Assembly (NCBI GenBank): GCA_001767455.1
Contig: MELC01000028.1
Span: 2,694-53,710, forward strand
DNA from: Acidobacteria bacterium RIFCSPLOWO2_12_FULL_66_21
GTDB lineage: Bacteria > Acidobacteriota > Vicinamibacteria > Vicinamibacterales > 2-12-FULL-66-21
Direction of reading: 5' to 3'
DNA: 51,017 bases
Below the pieces are notes generated by a model. It saw only the letters and a program-made list of their open reading frames with translations. It did no database searches and was not told where the DNA came from. This document shows positions 48,292 through 51,017 of the stretch, one piece after another (position 1 is the stretch's first letter; each line of letters opens with the position of its first letter). The translations under genes were made by a program, and so were the position numbers.

Positions 48292-51017
48292 ATGGCACAT
48301 CAGAGGTCCTCGCACCCACGCTGGCGCCGCGCGACCGCCCACCTGCTCGTGTGGCTCATGTACGCCAGCGGGATCACGACCGCCGCGCCGCCTTCGCCCC
48401 TGCGCGCGACGCCGCGCCAGGCGAGTTCCGAGCCCGCTGCCTTCGCGCTCGGCGCGACGCCGTCCCGCCTGTCCGCCGTAGCGCTCGGCGCGAAGGCGGA
48501 AGCTGCGGGCCGCGAGCTGCGACCCTTCGACAGGCTCAGGGTCGTCCCGAGCATCGTCGAGGGGCGAGCTGCGGAGAGCGAGGCGCAGATCGATCCGAGC
48601 GCTCCAGTCTCCCTCTTCGGTCCAGTCGAGTACATCCGCTATGCCGGCGCGGCCAACGTGTACACCGCGAACATCGCCGTCCCGCCCTGGGTCGTCGCCC
48701 CCTTCACACTGCACGTCCAGAACGGCAACCCGGACGGCGCGCGCCGGCTCTCCTCCGCGACCCTGACGATCAACGGTGTGGAGGTCGTACATCAGAACGA
48801 GTTCGGCCAGAACGTGGCCGCTATCGATCACACCGTGATGCTGGGCGCCGCGAACACGCTCGTCGCCAGGCTGACCAGCAACCCGCTCGCCCGGATGTTC
48901 GTGAGCGTGTCGGGCACCAACGGGGACCACACCGCACCGGTCCTGACAGTTGTGCAGCCCGGGACCGCCATCAACACCGGCAGCCCGCACGTCGTGCTGC
49001 GGTACGAGGACGCGAAGGGCGCCGGAGAGCCGGCGGCGTCGGCGATTCAGCCGGCAACGCTTGCCGTCGCCATCGACGGCGTGGATCTCACGGCGCTCTT
49101 CACGAAGACGGCCACAGAGGCGGTTGGGGATCTGCCGGCGCCGCTTCCAGAAGGACAGCACACGCTTGTCGCGGCAATCTCGGATGTCGCAGGCAACGTC
49201 GCCCACGCCACCGCCACGTTCCGCGTCGATCTGACCGCCCCCTCGATTCAGGTGGTCGAGCCTGGGACCGCGGCCTACGTCGGGACGACGACCCCGGCGA
49301 TCCGGATCGTCTACGCCGACACCGGAGGAATCGACCTGCCGTCGCTCGAGATCACGGTCAACGGCATCGACCGGACCGCGCTCTTCACGAAGAGTCCGAC
49401 CGGCGCGTCGGGGACGCTGGCCGGCGACGTCGCGCTCGGCGAAGGTCCGGCGAGCGTGGCGGCGCGTATCCGCGACGCGGCCGGCAACGAGAGCACGGCC
49501 GCGCTGGCGTTCACCGTGGACGTCACGGCGCCGCACGTCACCGTGCTTTCTCCCGCCGACAACGGCTTCACGAACCAGTCCTCGATCGAAGTGACCGGAG
49601 GCGTGACCGAGTCGTCGCCCTTCACGGTCAAGGTGGACGCGATCGACGCACCGGTGGTCGCCGGGCATTTCACCGCGACCGCCGTCCCGATCGGCGTCGG
49701 CCCGGACGTCACCGTCAACGTGGTCGCCACCGACGCGGCGGGCAACACCGGCACGTCCTCGATCCACCTGCGCGTCGATCGCACGCCGCCGGTCCTGGCG
49801 ATCACCAGCCCCGCCGCCGGCGACTACATCAGGGGCCCGCTCGTCACCGTCTCGGGCACGGTGTCGGACGAGACGCCGGTCCTCGTCAAGCTGGGCGAGG
49901 ACTTCGTGCCGGTGACCGGCGGAACATTCACGACCGAGATCCAGACGGCCGACGGCGCCCTGACCATCCATGTCATCGCCACGGACGCAGCCGGCAACAC
50001 GACCGTGGCGGAGGTCGCGACGAACATCGACACCGGCGCGCCAGTCCTCACCCTGACGTCGCCGCCCGATCAGCTCGTCACGAACCTGCCATCGGTCGCG
50101 GTTACCGGCTCGGTGGGCGACGCGTCTCCGGTCGTGCTGACGCTGAACGGCGCGGAGGTGCCCCTCGCATCCGGCGCGTTCTCGACGATGTTCGAGCTGA
50201 CCGCGGAGGGAACGGCCACACTGAATCTCGTGGCGACGGATCGCGCGGGCAACGCGTCGGCGATCGCGCGGACCCTCGTCGTCGATCGCACGCCGCCCGT
50301 GCTGTCCGTTGTGTCGCCCACGGCCGGCGAGATCATCGGCACGCTGCCCGTCGTCGTCCGGGGGCTCGTGCAGGACGCGACCGCCGTGACCGTGAAGGTG
50401 AACGGCGTCGAGGCGACCCGCACGCAGGGTGCGTGGGAGGCGGCGTTCGGCGACCTCGCCGAGGGCACCCACGTGTTCACCGCAATTGCGACAGATGCCG
50501 CGGGCAACGAGACGACGGTCACGCGCGACGTGACGATCGACCTGACGGCTCCCGTGGTGGCGATCGCGGCTCCCGCTGGAGGAGTGCTGACGCGCGACGC
50601 GACCGTGCAGGTGTCGGGCACGGTGACCGATCGCTCGGCGCAGTCGCTCGAGATCAACGGCGTGCCCGTGCCGCTTGGTGGAAGCGGGACGACCCGTACC
50701 TTCAGCGCGACGGTGCCGCTGGCCAACGGGGACACCCACATCGTCGTCGTCGCCACGGATGCGACGGGGCGTACCGGCCAGGCGGAAGTGGACGTGACAC
50801 GCGATTCCATCCCGCCCGCCATCGAGCTCTCCGCGTCCGAGCGCATCACGAAGCGCCGTCCCGGCGAGGCGGTCGTCAGCGCGAGCGACAACCTGTTCGT
50901 GTCGCAGGTGACCCTCGCGGTGGACGGCGCGATCGTCGCGACGCTGCCGTCCGCGTCCGGCCAGACGATTGGGTTCAGCGCGCCGGCGTCCGCCCGCGCG
51001 GGCGACACGCTGACGCT
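48292..51017 (+). CDS. Second large Ig-like repeat surface protein (partial, runs off the window)
   Basis: An open frame from ATG 48292 continues to the window end, at least 908 residues. A basic start (PRWRRATAHLLVWLMYASG) looks like a signal peptide. Residues about 40-100 are encoded by inserted repeat DNA. A beta domain follows (PVEYIRYAGAANVYTANI, then INGVEVVHQNEFGQNV). Eight Ig-like repeats of 85-100 residues come next, each starting with a PPVL or APVL type motif and ending with DAAGN. It sits 129 bases after the giant protein and is probably co-expressed. In related architectures such repeats often precede RHS/YD domains, but none is visible here. Confidence 0.8.
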   Translation, partial: MAHQRSSHPRWRRATAHLLVWLMYASGITTAAPPSPLRATPRQASSEPAAFALGATPSRLSAVALGAKAEAAGRELRPFDRLRVVPSIVEGRAAESEAQIDPSAPVSLFGPVEYIRYAGAANVYTANIAVPPWVVAPFTLHVQNGNPDGARRLSSATLTINGVEVVHQNEFGQNVAAIDHTVMLGAANTLVARLTSNPLARMFVSVSGTNGDHTAPVLTVVQPGTAINTGSPHVVLRYEDAKGAGEPAASAIQPATLAVAIDGVDLTALFTKTATEAVGDLPAPLPEGQHTLVAAISDVAGNVAHATATFRVDLTAPSIQVVEPGTAAYVGTTTPAIRIVYADTGGIDLPSLEITVNGIDRTALFTKSPTGASGTLAGDVALGEGPASVAARIRDAAGNESTAALAFTVDVTAPHVTVLSPADNGFTNQSSIEVTGGVTESSPFTVKVDAIDAPVVAGHFTATAVPIGVGPDVTVNVVATDAAGNTGTSSIHLRVDRTPPVLAITSPAAGDYIRGPLVTVSGTVSDETPVLVKLGEDFVPVTGGTFTTEIQTADGALTIHVIATDAAGNTTVAEVATNIDTGAPVLTLTSPPDQLVTNLPSVAVTGSVGDASPVVLTLNGAEVPLASGAFSTMFELTAEGTATLNLVATDRAGNASAIARTLVVDRTPPVLSVVSPTAGEIIGTLPVVVRGLVQDATAVTVKVNGVEATRTQGAWEAAFGDLAEGTHVFTAIATDAAGNETTVTRDVTIDLTAPVVAIAAPAGGVLTRDATVQVSGTVTDRSAQSLEINGVPVPLGGSGTTRTFSATVPLANGDTHIVVVATDATGRTGQAEVDVTRDSIPPAIELSASERITKRRPGEAVVSASDNLFVSQVTLAVDGAIVATLPSASGQTIGFSAPASARAGDTLT
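48435..48503 (+). repeat. Repeat insertion inside the second surface gene (part 1)
   Basis: GCTGCCTTCGCGCTCGGCGCG and a near-inverted CGCTCGGCGCGAAGGCGG flank a short centre. This looks like an intergenic repeat that now encodes part of the N-terminal linker without breaking the frame. Confidence 0.55.
48523..48574 (+). repeat. REP-like palindrome inside the second surface gene (part 2)
   Basis: CCCTTCGACAGGCTCAGGG and GAGCATCGTCGAGGGG form the palindrome. It is read as RPFDRLRVVPSIVEGR, a translation commonly produced by this repeat. It belongs to the same family as 17553-17595. Confidence 0.75.

Noticed and set aside
48172-50739. An 855-codon minus-strand frame opposite the second surface gene
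   Set aside because: Low-complexity antisense shadow; the plus strand has a signal peptide and regular Ig-like repeats.

Overview
The window is a GC-rich stretch, almost entirely transcribed rightwards, from a diderm bacterium. It carries lipid A genes, LptE, a menaquinone-by-futalosine cluster, an orphan ABC permease of the acidobacterial ADOP type, and intergenic heptamer repeats. Together these point to Acidobacteriota, most likely class Vicinamibacteria. This placement is inferred from gene content, not from a phylogenetic marker. No tRNA, rRNA, CRISPR array or prophage was found.

Region 1 (about 0-12 kb) begins with lipid A genes: a FabZ-LpxA fusion, LpxI and a Gfo/Idh/MocA oxidoreductase. 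It continues with one long futalosine-type menaquinone cluster: UbiD-type decarboxylase, a cysteine-poor MqnE-like protein, MqnA, MqnC, an MqnX-like deaminase, an MqnP-like prenyltransferase, UbiX and a MenG/UbiE methyltransferase. Many of these genes overlap by a few bases. A canonical MqnE with its iron-sulfur cysteines, MqnB and MqnD are not in the window.

Region 2 (12-17.3 kb) holds a TonB-like protein, a tiny membrane ORF, miaA-hfq, deoB and a dGTPase-like gene. A 354-bp element with 19-bp terminal inverted repeats and 7-bp flanking direct repeats sits exactly at the dGTPase stop codon. Region 3 (17.4-22.8 kb) is the yceD-rpmF-plsX-fabD-fabG-acpP-fabF lipid synthesis cluster, without fabH. 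Region 4 (22.9-34 kb) holds etfB-etfA-ETF:quinone oxidoreductase, which would feed electrons into the menaquinone made by region 1. It also holds a DUF374 acyltransferase, an HDAC-like deacetylase, leuS, lptE, holA, rpsT and an S4 protein (both leftward), and an RRM protein.

Region 5 (34.2-51 kb) contains an orphan MacB/FtsX permease, a short possible kinase-like relic, a 3,754-residue secreted multidomain protein, and the start of a second Ig-like repeat protein that runs off the window.

Across the window, many gene-to-gene gaps are filled by arrays of 7-bp units, often arranged as inverted arms that reach the next start codon. Other gaps contain decamer arrays, short palindromes, or longer dispersed repeats. 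Some repeat DNA has also entered coding sequence, notably the editing domain of leuS and the N-terminus of the second surface protein. The best candidates for something new are the cysteine-poor MqnE-like protein inside the menaquinone operon, the 354-bp mobile element, the inverted heptamer arrays, and the pair of giant surface proteins.
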